From: Progne subis subis
Taxonomy: Eukaryota > Chordata > Aves > Passeriformes > Hirundinidae
DNA length: 64,000 bases
NCBI GenBank assembly: GCA_022316685.1
Contig: JAKJHU010000054.1
Coordinates: 496,001-560,000, forward strand
Direction: 5' to 3'
The notes beneath the pieces were generated by a model. That model was given only the letters and a program-made list of their open reading frames with translations. It was not told where the DNA came from and searched no databases. The position numbers and the translations under genes were made by a program. This document shows, in pieces, positions 33,826 to 46,823 of this stretch; within the stretch, counting starts at the first letter, position 1, and each line of letters opens with the position of its first letter.

Positions 33826-36800
33826 TTCCATATAATGAGGATGAATAGAACAGAGGAGATGACAATTAAATGCTCTTTTTTCATCCCTCTTAATGCAGGA
33901 TCTGAGGACACCTCCTCATGCTGAAATCCTCGGGGCATAAAAGGAGCTCAATTTAACCTCCAGCCATGGGATATCCCTGAGATCAAGGACTTTGTGGACA
34001 GGGAACTGCTGTGGCTGAGAACATCCAAAGTCATGGTAGGATTTAAAAAAAAAAAAATTAAAAATTGGCTGTGGACTGACTGAATTTGAGGAGCAACCAA
34101 AATTCTGCAATTCACCCAAATGGAGTGACCAGAATTGGAGCTGCCAAATTCTCCAAAATTCAGAGCCAGGAAATTCCTCCTTTGGGCTCATCCTCATTTT
34201 TTTTTTTCACTGGATTTTACACACACTCAGTGTGGGCACTGCTGTGATTGCTCACAAAGGTTTGGAGCTTTATAAACAGCACAAAGTCCCCCACAGCTTG
34301 GGAAGACTTCCCTCCTTAGAGATTCTCAGGGTAAAGAGGATTTTTAAGATACATAAATTTCAAAATACGGAACTTCAAAGCCCCTTTCGAGCTTACCAAT
34401 AAATTCATTAAAAATTCCTAAGTCTTTGCTCTTAGGAAAGCACCAGTGGGGATTAATTATTGTGCTCTCTTTTTGTTCCAAGAGCCTTCCCAGCTTTGCC
34501 AAGGTTTGCACTTTTCACGCCATAAACTCCAGACCTCCCTGCTGTAACATCATTCCCGTGCTACCCAAATTCCAGCCTGGTCCCTGCTGCAAAGGGTTGG
34601 ATTTTGGAGGGCAGGAAGGGCAGGTTGCTCAGCCTGGAGCTCCTCATTCTGGCCCTGAAATGTGACATCAAAATTAACTTTATTACTGCTGTTTATAAAA
34701 GAATTGTGCCTGCTGGGAATGCTCTGTGGGAATCACAACCTGAACAGCATCTCCAGTAAAAAAATCCCCAACACTTGGGCTGTTCCTTGGATTCAGCACA
34801 GGAATTTTTAAGCATCTTAAGAGTAAACCTGGTGGGAATGCTGAAATTGTCCCTGAACTTCCCTCTGGCAGCAGGATCCTCACAGTGGCCTCCTGTGCTG
34901 CTCCAGGAATAGCTCTGTGCTCTCACAGCTCCCCAGATTCCCAAATCCCCAAATCTCTGTTTCCCTTGGCTCCACACCAAGCTCCAGGCCTGTCCCACCT
35001 CCATCCCAGGCAGACTCCCTGGAAGAGAACTGGCCCGAAATAAGGATTTGTGTTACCATAAATGAGAGTTTTCCATAAAACAAACAGCGTTTTCTTCAAA
35101 TTCTAACACAGGAGGGGAAAAAAAAAAAAACAAAACCCTCTTGGAAAGGGACTTTTATGATTGGGAAGATACAAAAATACCCAAATCATATTGGATTTAC
35201 ATGAGCAGCTCCCCACTAGGGAGAGAGGAAGCTGGGCTGGTTAGGAAAAGGACCTTTAAATCCATTTGCAGCCCTCGGTGTCCAAAGAGGCCACGGGAAA
35301 AGAAATTCCTAATAATTTGCTCATAAAACCACACAACTGGCTGCCAATATGTTTAAAAAAAAAAAAAAAAAAAAGGTGAAAGAAGAGGAGGAAAAAGAAA
35401 AGGGAAAGGGATGGAGAACAGCAGTGCTGGCCAGGACTCCAGCACTTTTGTGGAAAAGCAGGACGGAGATTTCCCTAAAATCCGTAATTCCAGCCTCTCC
35501 CTTTGGTTTTGTTGCTGCTTTGTTTGATTTTTTGGAAGGAATGACCCCGTTGACAGGCTGGGCGTGACCCCAGAAGTGAGGGGAGAGTGTGGCTGCTCCT
35601 GCTCTGTCTCCTCACCACCAATCGAGCTTTGCCACGTCGTGTCTATTTGCAGACGGAAATCGGGGCTGCTGTTAATTATCGGGGCTGCTGTTAATTATCT
35701 CCAGCCCATTCCAGAGCCCGCCGGAGTTTTGGGATGGGGGAAACACCCAGGCAACAGCTCCAATTCACCTCTGCTCACCAAAATCCTCTCCCAGGCCTCA
35801 AATATGCCCCTGGTGCTGTCAAACAGCAACAAAAAATCCAGGAAAAATTTGAGGAGAATTCCCTGTATCATCCAGGCCCTCGCCGAGGGCTTGAGCTTCA
35901 CACTTAGCAGAGGCCCTTTGTGTTTCCTGTTCCCTGAAATGAGCTGAATTCCTTTCATACAAAGGGGAAAACCCCAGGATTTTTGAGGAGTGGGGAGATG
36001 TGGGGAGAGAGGTGTCGACTCTGATCCTCCAGCCCAGTTTTCTCATCAGAAACCAACCCAAAGAAATGAAGGGAAAAAAAAAAAAACACCCATCAAAAAA
36101 AACCCCTCTCCCAACTGCTCTTCCTGCAATTAGGGAGTGATCAGCTGCCAAAATGTGTGCCTGGGGCTTGGCTTTCCCTTAAAATGTTTATTTTATTGGA
36201 GCACAGATCACATTTGGAAGAGTTTAGGCAGGCTGAGGTCCCCTCCTGCTCTGACGAGAGCCAGAGCACGAGAGGCAGCCGCCAGCCCGGCTCCCAGGGC
36301 CCTGCTTGTCCCTCTCCCTCCTTGGGAAGGGATTTTTTCCAGAGCCAGGAGCTGCCATAACCCCCGATTTTTCCCTTTTTCTCTCCCCTAATCCTTGGCA
36401 GGTCCCTATTCCAAGCCAAATCCTGCCCTTCCCACCTAAATCCCAACAGCTGTGGTGCCCGAAGTGAAGCCCAGCGCGGATCCTGCCGCGCTCAGGGATT
36501 CATCCAAGGGAAAATTCCAGCTCCTCACCCTGGGCACAGCTGGTTTGGGGGGGACAGGGACCCCTGGGATGGATCTGGGATGTCTCAGGTGGGGCTGGCG
36601 GCCTCCAGCCACATCCAGGGGGTCAGGAAGCGCCCCCAGAGCACAGAACAACCCAAAGAACATCCAGGGATTTGTGCTGGAGGAGCTGCACGGGCACAAG
36701 GTTGCAGCAGACAAAGGAAGAGGAGATGGACACAGCGAGGCAGCCAAGAGCCTCTCACCTGAGGTTTGGCCAGTTTTTAATCAGAATTGGCACATCCAAA

Positions 36801-39800
36801 CCAAAAAGCTGTGTTTGGCCCGGTTTCCAGCACACAAATACCCTGCTCCTGCGGCCATCCCGCTTCCCTGCAGAGGCCCACGCTGCTCCCAGGGCTTGGG
36901 ATGGGATTTGGAGCCCCGGGTTCAGGAGCCCTGGGCAGTGTGGAGCTGCTCCCCCACACCCTCCCTGCCCCGGGGCTGGAAATTCCAACCCTGGGACGCA
37001 TCTGCTTCACGTTAACCCCCAACACTGGGTCCCCCCTCAGCCCAGCGGAACACAGCCACCATTGTACCCTCAGCTCCCCTCCAGGGAGGAGCAACAGGAC
37101 ACAGCCTGACCCACTGCTGCTTCCCTGCCCCTGAACTCAGAGGAAAAAGGGATTTTTGGGGGATTTTTTTTGAGGATTTCCCAGCGCCCCTCTCCTCTGT
37201 AACTGCAGCAGAGGTCGAAGCTGGGTTTTTGGCGCCCTGTGGGTTGCTTTTGCTGCTGGGCACGGGTTTTGGTGCGGTTATTTCATTTGAAGAGCCCTTT
37301 CCCTGAGCCCGGGGGCAGCAGAAAGCGGTTGCAGCCGTTCCTGCGAAGCCGAACAAAGGGGGAAAATCCGGGAAACGAGGAGCAGCAGAGCAAGCTCCCT
37401 TTCTCCCCAGCACTCCGCTGCTTTTGGCAGGTTATTTCCCTGCTGAGCTGGGGGCTGATTTCAGCCTCCAGCTCCCCCCAAAGATGAAAACCGAGCAGGG
37501 AGCAGAGGTGGAGCTCTGCCAGAGCAGGAATGCGATCCTGCGCTGCGAGCAGCACACACTGCCCAGCTCCCCCGGGGGCACGGCAAATTCTGCTGGACAG
37601 GCAGGAAAACCACTAAAACCTTCCCTGGATTTCCCCTGGCTGCCTGTTCGGCTTCTCTGCTCCAACACAGGCCCTCCAAAGGCAAATATTTTGCCTTTTT
37701 TCTCTGCTCTCTGCACCCACCGGTGACGAGTTCGTGTCGCTGCGCTCCGAGCTGGCTCTGCAAGGAACGGCGCCGGGAAGATCAGCCCGACAACAAATCT
37801 TCCCCATCTGCCCATATTATGTCAAAACACACATTTATTACTGTATTTTTTTCCCCAAAAAGTCTCCAGCTCGTTCTATTTGGGACTAACGAGCCCCTCT
37901 GGAGGGCCCAGAGATGAGAGCGGGGAATGCAGGATTGGCTCCAGATGGGCATTTCTGCCAGGAATAATCCTCATTCCCCAGAGAAACCCGCAGCCCACCG
38001 GGGTGGGTTCATCCCCAAAAACGCCCCCCAGCTCCCCAGTCTGGAGCTAATCCTGGATAAAAGGGAGTAAAACACCTGGAAGAACATATTGCCACCCTGG
38101 GCTGGACAAAAGGGATCGGCCTTGGGGCTGAACGCCGGGATGTGTCAAAACACCGGCTGGCAAGGCTCAGAAAAAAAACTTCCACGTGTCCAGGGGCTTT
38201 GGACCTTCTCCTGGAGGTGCCAAAAGCCCCTTTTGAGATGCAAAAGAACCTTCTGTGCCTCAGATGCTCCAGAGGGTTTTTGTTTGGTTTTTTTTTCTCC
38301 TCCCTCTCTCTCTCCACCTTCTCGCAGGAGGAGAGGGATGTGTGAGGATGAGGGGTGGGAGTGGAAGGGGCTGAGCCCAGTTTGTGCCACCCATGGGGAC
38401 ACTCGGGGGACAGACAGACACCCCCGGCGGTGACACGGTCCCCGTTTGTTATTTTAAAGCGTTATTCCCATTCAAAGGGAGCGGGAGGTGGGAATTCACC
38501 GCCGGGTTAAAGTGATGGATGAGCTCACTAAACACCTTCATCCACCGCCCGAAAGGGCTGGGGAAATAAAAATAAACGTAAAGTGCGCCTATCAAAGCTT
38601 CATCGTCCAGCTTGATTGTCCTAATTGGGAAATAAAGCCCGGGGTGACAGCCAGGCTGGGCTGCTGCGGAGTGATGCCTTTCCCTCATGGAGCAGCACCC
38701 AGGCCCCAAAATTGCCCCTCACCACCCTCCAAAAAAAAAAAAGAGTCAGTGTCGGTTTGAGACAAGAAAAATCATCACAGAGTGTCTGGGCTACTTCCAA
38801 GCTGGGGAGAGGAGTTATTTTCCCAGCTGATTCCCTCGTTTAATAACAATTTCTAGCGCTTGGTTCCCGGCTCCGCAGGCTGAGTGGAGGGGATGGATTT
38901 AAATAATCCCTGGCATGTGTCCGTGGAAAATCTCATTTCCACTCTGCCCAGAAGCAGAGGAGTAATTACTACCAAAAAAAAACCAAACAAAAAAACACTA
39001 ATAATGATAAAATTTAAAACCCTCACACTTTTCCCCATCAAAGGCCTTTTCTAATTAAGCACCGGACTGAAAAAACACATTTAAGGAGGCACAAGCACCC
39101 AAGTGCAAGGAGGTGGGAAGGGAGCGATGCTCCCTCTGAGGAGAGGAAAACCACCACGTTATTCCTTGATTCAGCTGCAGGAGGAGACAGGAAAGATGAG
39201 GATGAGGGTGGCTTCAAATCGAGGTTTTAAATCCCAGATGGTGCCTTGAAAAAACCCCCAAGTTTATAAAGCTGCAGCAAAATCTCGAGGGAAAAGTCAG
39301 TGGGGAGAGATGTCCTGCTGCCCTAAATCACCTCATCCCAGCCTCAGGGTGTTTCTGTTTGTTTTCCAGCATTTCTGGCTGGCAGGAGCAGCACAAAGCA
39401 ATCGGAGCCTTTGTCAGGGCAGCGTTCATCCGGGCGGGGGAAATGGTGCTTTGCAGTTTGGGTCAATCGTTCTCAGTTCTGGGGCAGCCCAGACAAGGAG
39501 CTCGTTTTACACACGGAGCCAGTGGAAAAACCGAAGTCCCTGGCATGTGCCAGCCCTGTGCCACCAAGCCGGGTGGCATTTCAGTGTCCATGAATTATTC
39601 ACAGTTCAGCTCCAGCAGCTTCAAATGCAGGTCTTGGTTAATGGCAGCTCCTGGTGTGCCAGGAGCCTCTCCATGGGCAGGGATAAGCTCTCCCCCAGCC
39701 AGACTCAGCTGGAAAAGGAACTCATTCCCACCCCAAACCTGCTGATCTGGTGGCCAACCAGTGGCAAGGAGTGATCTCAGCACCTGCTTGGTTTGCTCAG

Positions 39801-42800
39801 TTTTTCCAGGAGGCAGAGGGCCGATCCCACAGCTCCTATTGCAACAGGTGCAAGAAAAAAAAAATCAGATTTCCCCCAGAATATCATCAAAAATTACTCC
39901 CGGAGTTATTTCAGGGATACCCGGAGGCATTTAAAAGATGTGGAGATGTGTTCTTGGCTTAGTGGTGGACTTGATCTCCGAAGGTTTTTCCGGCCTTAAT
40001 GATCCCACGGTGGTGGCAGCTCCTTTAATTGCCTGTGCCACACGCTGCAGAATTATTTCTCAACCCCAGCCCCCACAGATCTTTACTCCCCCGGATTTGC
40101 AGCATTCCACCTTTCCCCCACGCTGGGCGTTGCATCTGTTCCCAGTTCAGCCCCTTTCCAAAGGTCTCTCACTCTTTAAATTCAACAAGAATCACAGCAT
40201 TTTCCTTCCAAGCCTCTGGAGCCCGAATTCTGCTGTTTAATGCCCTGTCCTGAATTCTCTGTGCGTTTGGGCCCTTCAGCATCATCCAGCAGGAAAAACT
40301 GGGTGCAAAAGGAATTCCTTGGGTTTGTTTTCTGCCTCTGTTTTGCTGTAACATCGACACACTGGGGCTGCAGAGCTGGGAGCAGCTCAGGACATCGCTG
40401 TGCACTGCCGGGTCCTTCCCTCCCTGCCTGAAACCCCTCCCCAACCCAGGGATAAAGTGCAAACCAGGGAACACCCTGACACCCTGAATTTATACCCCAC
40501 TAGCCTGAAAAGAGATTTATTTAACACCAAAGCCTTTTAGTGCTGTACATTATCGACTTTAAAACGACACAGCTTTTTAGATTTTTTTTTTTTACCTCTC
40601 ATTCAAGACATCCATCCCCAGCTGGATGGAATCCTTCCCTTCTTCCCACTCAGCTTGTGCTGCTCCTCCTCTCCCCTCCAACATCACACCCCACTCCCAG
40701 CAGGACGAAACATTTCACCAGGGTTTTTTGCTGGGTCACAAAACCCTGGGGTTGCCACAGGGGATGCTCACACATTAAACAGCGTTTTTGGAGAAGAGAT
40801 TCACTGCAATTTCTACATAACAGGAAGCTCCAAGGTGCTGCAGCCCAGCTTCAGAGGGTTGGGATTTTCCCTTTTTTTTTCTGGGAAGCAGCTTGGGCAC
40901 GTTTAACCCCAGGTTTAAGCTGCCCATCCCACCCAAACCCACCCGCTGGAGTTCCAGAAAAAAGATCCCCAAACCCCGGCAAAGGACCAGCCCCAAACGT
41001 TGCTCCTGTTGAGATATCCTGGAAAACGGATTTTCCACCGAGCAAAGGAGCAGTCTGGGAGCCACCCAGCCCCTCAGAGGGCACAAGCACAGCAGGGACG
41101 GTGCCAAAGGGAATAAACTCAGCCCAGGGCAGCCTCGTGTGGAGGAGAGCTGGGGACAGAGCAAGTGCCAGGGCAAATCAGGGTTTGTTCCCAGCCCAGC
41201 CATAAGAGAAAGAGAAAAGTCACATCTTGAGTAGCTATAAAAAGTCCAAAGGGCCCCAGACTGGCAGATGGAGGAAATGCCCCATGGCCATGGAGGAGGG
41301 AGAGGTGAGGAGGACAGAAGTGATGGAAAGGACATTCCTGGGATAAAATTGCATCCGATTATTTCTCCCAGCTCCTTCTCGGTACCTCAAAAAATTCTTT
41401 TTCCCCCTCTTTGCGTGCCCTGAACCCCATCAAAGCTGCTCAATTGCTGTGTGGGGAAGAGCCAAATCCCACAGCCCTGCTGGGACCAGCCCCCTCCTGC
41501 TCTTCAGCGCCACAAATTCCCAAACATTTCTGCCAAAAGCACAGAAAATATCCCCAATTTATTAAACTGGCTGAGCCCTGTGTGAACCCCACCAAACCAA
41601 AGGTGCCTCCCAATGGTTTTCCACTCTCTCTCCCAAAAACCTTTGCTTATTTCTGTGTCACTCCAGGCCTTCCCACCAAATGAGGACATTTATTAGAGGA
41701 TTACTCAGTGCCTGTGGTTCACCCTCTGCATTCCCAGTTATCCAAAGGGAATTCCCTTTGCACTGCTCCCTGGGGACTCCCTCCAGCACAGCCAAGCTGG
41801 TGACAAGGGACAGCCACACATCACACACCCTGCAGGACGTTTTTGGTGGCCATTCAGTATTTCCAGAGAAAAGCCTCCTCTGCCTTGGCCAGGCTGGGAT
41901 TCAAATGCTGAATTTCAGGAGTAGACAGAGGTGAAATCTGAATTTCCAGCCCTCAGTCACAAAAGTAGGGTAGGACGTGCTCAGAGGTGTCCCCTCACAG
42001 GCTCTCAGGGCAATTAATAGGAATAACAGAGCAATTAAACACAAACTTTCTGTGCTGCAGCAACACAGAGGGGGAACAGCTCTTTTAGCAGCCACCAGGC
42101 ACGGGCAGGCAGGAGCTGGAATTTAGATGGAATTTAGTGCCCATCCTGGGAATGAGCTGGGCCACCAAAGCAGGAATTGATCTCCTGAGGACGGAATTGA
42201 TCTCCTGAGGATGGAATTGGTCTCCTGAGGATTCCTGGGCTCAGTGACCACACAGGGTGCAGCCCTTGGCTGGGTGATGTGACCCAGCAGAAATCAGCAG
42301 ATCCACCCTGGCCAGGAGCACCTCTGACCCAGCTCCTCCAGAGGGATGCAGGACCCACCTCTAAGCCAGAGCATCTCACTGCTTCCCAACCTGAAAAACC
42401 ACCAGGGAACCGGAGCTTTGCTTTTCTCCACCACACCCAGAGCCTCAGACCACGCTGGAAAGAGCAGAGAGCTTTGGGAATCGCCTGCTTTCCGCTGCAA
42501 AAGGTGGGAAACCCCACCACCACCCCAAATCACTGAGTTCTGAGCATTTTGTAGCATCCTCTGTCCTCTCTGCCCCCTGGGGCGGCCGTGGAATGTCGAT
42601 GGAATGACATCCCATGGACACAGGGAGGAGGGATCGCCCACACACACATCCCAAAGGCTCCAGCTCCCGCATTCCCGGCCCTCCTGCAGCAGCTCCGGCA
42701 CACACACACACACACACAAATGGGATTTTAATGACGAGGAGATCCTGCACAGCCCTGCTCCAGCCTCCTCCCACCGCCTGCATTTGTGCTGGATGCTCTG

Positions 42801-45800
42801 AAGGATCCGTTTGTTGCAGGAGCTCCAGCTTCTCTCGCTCGCCCACCAGCTGCCGCAGCAGAGGAGGATTTCCAGCCACAAACGTTCCCTTTCTGTTTCC
42901 CAAAGGGCTTCCTCCACCATGAAAAACTAATTTTTAATTCTTTTCTTCCTTCGTAAAGCAATGCAAGCAGGCACTGCCAACATGAAAAGCCCAGCACCCG
43001 GCATTCCTGCGGGACAGAAAATGTTTTATGCCCACGATGAAATCAGGAGTGGGACGCTGAAAGATCGTTCCTGCCGTCAAAAGAAAGCTGATCAACCTCT
43101 GTAAATTCATCACTAAATCTAAAAACCTTCTGTTCTAACAGGTCTCTGCACCTGGATGCCAAATGCCACGGGGAACATCCAACCCTCAGGTAACCAGGGG
43201 TTAAATCTGCCACGGAGCCTCCACAGTTTCCAAAGGCTGTCCCAAATCATTCATTTTCCTGCTGTTTTCAAGGTGATTTCTGACGATTTCACATCAGAGG
43301 GTGAAAGGAGGTCAGGCTGAGCCCCAGGTGTCACCAGCAGAAAGGACAAGTGGCAAAGAAAAGAACGGGCTGGAGCTCAGGAGAACCAGCTGGAAAACCC
43401 AGGAAAATTGAGAAAAGGATCAGCTCCTGGCTCTTCCCAGCACTGGGGGATTTGCACGAGCAAGGGCTGGGAGCCGTAAAACAAAAAAATGGGGTTGGAA
43501 AGTGCAGAAATTGCCATCCTGCTGTGGACATTTGGGGGTGTCTCTGCTTCTTGCAGAGCAGCAGCAGAGTCAAAAAAAAAATCCACGAATTTAAGTCCAG
43601 ATGGACCCCATTTAATTCCATTTAAACTGAGCTGCTTCACCCTAAATTCTTCCTCGCCATGTGCAGGGGCGTCGACAGGAATTGTGGAAAAATGAAATTA
43701 AAAAAAACAAAAAAGAAAAATGGGTTTATCTGATGTAAATATCCCCACGGGCTGGATTCCCCCTGGGAAACACCTCCTCCCTGCCAGCCCCTGCTTTGAT
43801 TCCCGATTTGGCCTTTTGTGATGCTGAGGGCAATTGGCAGCAGCAGGAGAAGGGAGGTTCCGGATTCCAGGAGCAGGGAGGTTCCAGGAGCAGGGAGATT
43901 CCAGATTCCAGGAGCAGGGAGGTTCCAGGAGCAGGGAGATTCCAGATTCCAGGAGCAGGGAGGTTCCAGGAGCAGGGAGATTCCAGATTCCAGGAGCAAG
44001 GAGGTTCCAGGAGCAGGGAGATTCCAGATTCCAGGAGCAAGGAGGTTCCAGGAGCAGGGAGAGTCCAGATTTCAGGAGCAGGGAGATTCCAGGATTCCAC
44101 CCTCACTGGTCCAACCTCTCTGGAATCGTGTCCCCAGGCAGAGCCAGGGGCAGGGAAATGGCTTTAGCAGGCTGGGCTTCATCCTGCTGCTGTTGGCTTT
44201 CCCAATTTTCATCCCTGGATGTTTAATGTATTCCGAGGGAGGCGCAGAGACGGCGAGGGAGAGCCAGACAGATTTATAATGTGCCAAAAATTAAAATAAA
44301 ATAAGGCCATTTGGCAGAGGCTTTGGGTGCTGCGGTGCCAGGGCTGGGAATGTCTGCCGGGATTTAGGGAGCACACCCAGCCTGGGAGGAGCTGGGATTG
44401 GGAAGCACAGCCTCCCCCTCTGCCCGAAGGAAAAATCAGCTTCATCCTCTGTCCCCATCCTCCTCCTCCTCCCCCTGCTCTGCTCCCCATTCGCACCTGC
44501 CGGGGGTGCGGTGGGTGCGGGATGAAGGAAAGCGATTTTCCCTGGAGCACACACACACAAAAATCGTGGATTCGTGGTGTTGGGGAGTTCCTGCCACACC
44601 TGGCAGCAGGGCTGGGCCAGGGCAATGCCAGCACCTGGGAATGGGAGCTCGGGATTCCCTTGGGAGCAGCACAGGGCGCTTGGAAACCCCAGCCCAGAGC
44701 AGGATGCTCTCCATAAAATCCATATTTTGTGGCATTTAGAACTAAGCAAAAGACTGACTTCACCTTCCAGCAAAGGGTTCAACTCACAGCCACCTCCTGA
44801 GAGAGCATCCAAACCAGAAATCCAGGAAAATCCCACCCTCCCAAGCCTGGCTGGGGCAGAACCAGCAGCCAGCGTCCCACCTCGGCAGCCCTGGGGTCAC
44901 TTCCATGTGGTCAGGGCTTGCTGCCAGCCAAAACCTCATCCCAAAACCTCATCCCAAACCTCATCCCAAAACCTCATCCCTGCTCCTAAAGCCCTGGAGA
45001 ACCTCAGGCTGCTCCCAAGGAAAGGCTGCAGATAAAGCTTTGCAAATCTCAGGCACCGCTGCTCCTCCCGGGCCGGGGATTAAGGACAGGGATTGGCAAT
45101 TAAAGTCAGAGGGGCACAAAACAGGGCACGATTTCTTTTTCTTTTAATTTTAATTTTCAAGGGTTTGGTGTGGTTTTGGAGCTGTAAAGAGCTCCTCGAT
45201 GTGACTCAAACCTGGTGGGGTGATAAGGGGTGAGCATTCCCTATCCTAATTAAGAGGGAACCCCGTGAGGATAATGAGCTGCTGGGTCATTCCAGCTCCG
45301 TGTGCCCGCGGGGCCCGGCCTGGGAGCCCCAACACTGCCCCAGTTTCTGCTGCTTTATTGCAAACTGCAAATTCCAGCCGTCAACACACCTTAAGAACCA
45401 CCACCAACGTGGGTACCACTGCTAATGAAACACATTTCTCCACATTTTGGTCTCCCAGGACAGCACTTTGTAAGGATGCTGAGCCAGATCTCTGGGAGAT
45501 GTGCTCCTAATCCTGTCTGGACACTCAATCCTTTATTTCCTTGTGTCTTTTTTTCCTCTTCTGACCACATTCCCCCTCTCTCCTTACCTATCCCAGGTTT
45601 TTTTTTCTCATTAATTAATTCCCACTACAGCTCCATTACAACCAAAACTCTCCTGGGGACCACAGGCACCTGGACACAAATCCTGTCTCTCCCAGATTGC
45701 AGCTTCGTTTCTGTTTCTCGCTTCCTTAAGCCAAAATAATAAATATGTAATGCCCAACATAAGGAAAACGAGCAAGCCCTTTCTATCCCCATCAGCCTCA

Positions 45801-46592
45801 TCCACAGGTTCCTCAGCTCTGTGGAGCCAGGATGACATTCCAGCATTCCAGATGGGAATGTTTTGCTGAGGAGCCGGACGGGGAGGGGGTTTGGGTTATT
45901 TTTTTCCCCCCATTTTTAACGACAAAATTCCTTCTGTGTAAACTGCAAGCCTCAGCGTGCGTGCTGACACGTGGCTGCTCATTAATTACCAGCTAATTAG
46001 GAGCTCTTGGAGCGCTTTGGGAGATGTTTGGAGGATGGATGGCTCAGGTTTTCCAGAGCGCTCCTCCTCCCCCGGGCACTGAAGCGCTGCTCTCCTCTGC
46101 ACCAGGGAAAGGAAGGTGGAAATAGAGGAAAACACCTCCGGGGGAGCATGAAGGAAGCAGAAATGGGGGAAATGCTGGTGAGGTTGGTGAGGAAGGAGGA
46201 TTCTGGAGGTTGTGACAAGCAGGGAGGTTGGCACATCCCAACATCCCAGCTCTGAGCGCTTCCCTTCATCCCGGCGGATTTGTTCCTCCTGTCGCTGCAG
46301 GGAGCGACAGGCAGCTCCCACATTTGCCAAAAACCATGGGGAATTCATTTGCCAAAAACCATGGAGAATCCATTTGCCAAAAACCATGGAAGAACCCCCC
46401 TTCCCACCCTCCCCAGCCCCGTGGTGGCCCTGAGCGGTGGCAAGGCCAGCTTGGGGACGGTGACCCGGCGGGGACTCACCAGGACTGCGGCTTCCTCTTC
46501 ATGATGCCCTGGCGTCTCCACTGCGAGTGGGGGCTCAGGTGGTAGGTGAGCTGCCTGCAGAGCTTCTCCATGGCCCCCAGGGAGTCTCCTTC
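31684..46592 (-). CDS. LRRC75A: LRRC75A, leucine-rich repeat containing 75A (last two exons; 5' part missing)
   Basis: Two minus-strand exons (46592-46480 and 32269-31684) join in frame across a 14.2-kb intron to give about 231 codons plus stop, matching the C-terminal two-thirds of vertebrate LRRC75A (FAM211A). Seen: DSLGAMEKLCRQLTYHLSPH and KRKPQSC in the first exon; then a leucine-rich segment with LPALGRLPRLTTLALNGNRL and VTWIDLGNNVDIFSLPQPFL, and an acidic, Gly/Gln-rich tail ending in ATPQT. Family knowledge: a small cytosolic LRR protein whose function is not settled. The N-terminal exons (about 120 residues in mammals) were searched for from 46593 to 64000 and not found, so they probably lie to the right of the window. 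Confidence 0.94.
32314..32339 (+). mobile_element. 26-bp orphan LTR terminus
   Basis: These 26 bases, starting TGTTGGAACCCTGGGCAC, are identical to the first 26 bases of the LTR at 56160. The match then stops abruptly. It lies 45 bases inside the LRRC75A intron, near the terminal-exon acceptor. Confidence 0.75.
33393..33529. repeat. 74-bp tandem duplication
   Basis: 63-base copies at 33393-33455 and 33467-33529 differ at two A/G positions, separated by an 11-base spacer. Recent local duplication. Confidence 0.95.
33784..33819. repeat. TA microsatellite
   Basis: About 18 uninterrupted TA dinucleotides. Confidence 0.97.
35661..35698. repeat. 19-bp tandem duplication
   Basis: Two adjacent identical copies of CGGGGCTGCTGTTAATTAT. 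Confidence 0.95.
39905..40012 (+). mobile_element. CR1 LINE 3'-end fragment
   Basis: Contains TTTAAAAGATGTGGAGATGT, then GTGGTGGACTTGATCTCCGA and TTTTTCCGGCCTTAATGATC, the end of the CR1 consensus. Strongly diverged. Confidence 0.85.
42173..42232. repeat. 20-bp repeat, three copies
   Basis: GGAATTGATCTCCTGAGGA recurs at 42173, 42193 and 42213 with one- or two-base differences. Confidence 0.95.
43854..44097. repeat. 41-bp minisatellite
   Basis: GGTTCCAGGAGCAGGGAGA recurs at 43880, 43921, 43962, 44003 and 44044, an exact 41-base period. Each unit is itself a 17 + 24 pair of related halves. Open frames in several phases and on both strands here are repeat artefacts, because 41 is not a multiple of three and the unit has no stops. 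Confidence 0.95.
44935..44982. repeat. Short tandem repeat, 13/14-bp unit
   Basis: AAAACCTCATCCC and AAACCTCATCCC recur four times. Confidence 0.9.
46321..46395. repeat. 25-bp repeat, three copies
   Basis: CATTTGCCAAAAACCATGG recurs at 46321, 46346 and 46371. Lies about 85 bases from the LRRC75A penultimate-exon donor. Confidence 0.95.
46480..46592 (-). CDS. LRRC75A: LRRC75A penultimate coding exon
   Basis: 113 bases. The minus-strand acceptor TTTTTGCAG precedes GAAGGAGAC (phase 0). The donor TCCTG|GTGAGT leaves two bases of a Cys codon, which fits the next exon exactly. Codes EGDSLGAMEKLC, then QLTYHLSPHSQWRR. Confidence 0.95.
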
Positions 46593-46768
46593 CTGCAAAA
46601 ACACGACAAGGACGCCGGCTGAGGGCTCTGCAGCCTCAGCCATCCCACCCACGGGATTGCCCGAACCCAGCGAGGCTCCAACTGGGAGCTGGGAAGCCTC
46701 AAGGGACCACCCTCAAAACTGTCTAGAAAGGGGGGAAAAAACCTCTCTGATTGCTAAGATTCTGCAGG

Positions 46769-46820
<52 letters not shown>
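46769..46820. repeat. ATT microsatellite
   Basis: About 17 ATT trinucleotides. Shorter ATT runs recur near 47569-47590. Confidence 0.97.

Positions 46821-46823
<3 letters not shown>

Larger units (their letters stand above)
32270..46479 (-). other. LRRC75A last intron
   Basis: 14.2 kb of intron with no nested gene recognised. It holds a short LTR-terminus fragment (32314-32339), a 74-bp tandem duplication (33393-33529), a TA microsatellite (33784-33819), a CR1 tail (39905-40012), a 20-bp triple repeat (42173-42232), a 41-bp minisatellite (43854-44097) and a 25-bp triple repeat (46321-46395). Stretches around 38440-38650 and 45955-46020 are CpG- or TAATTA-containing and non-repetitive. Confidence 0.6.

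Noticed and set aside
43637..44279. Overlapping open frames of 120-153 codons in several phases
   Set aside because: They are translations of the 41-bp minisatellite, whose period is not a multiple of three, so all frames look equally open and repetitive.
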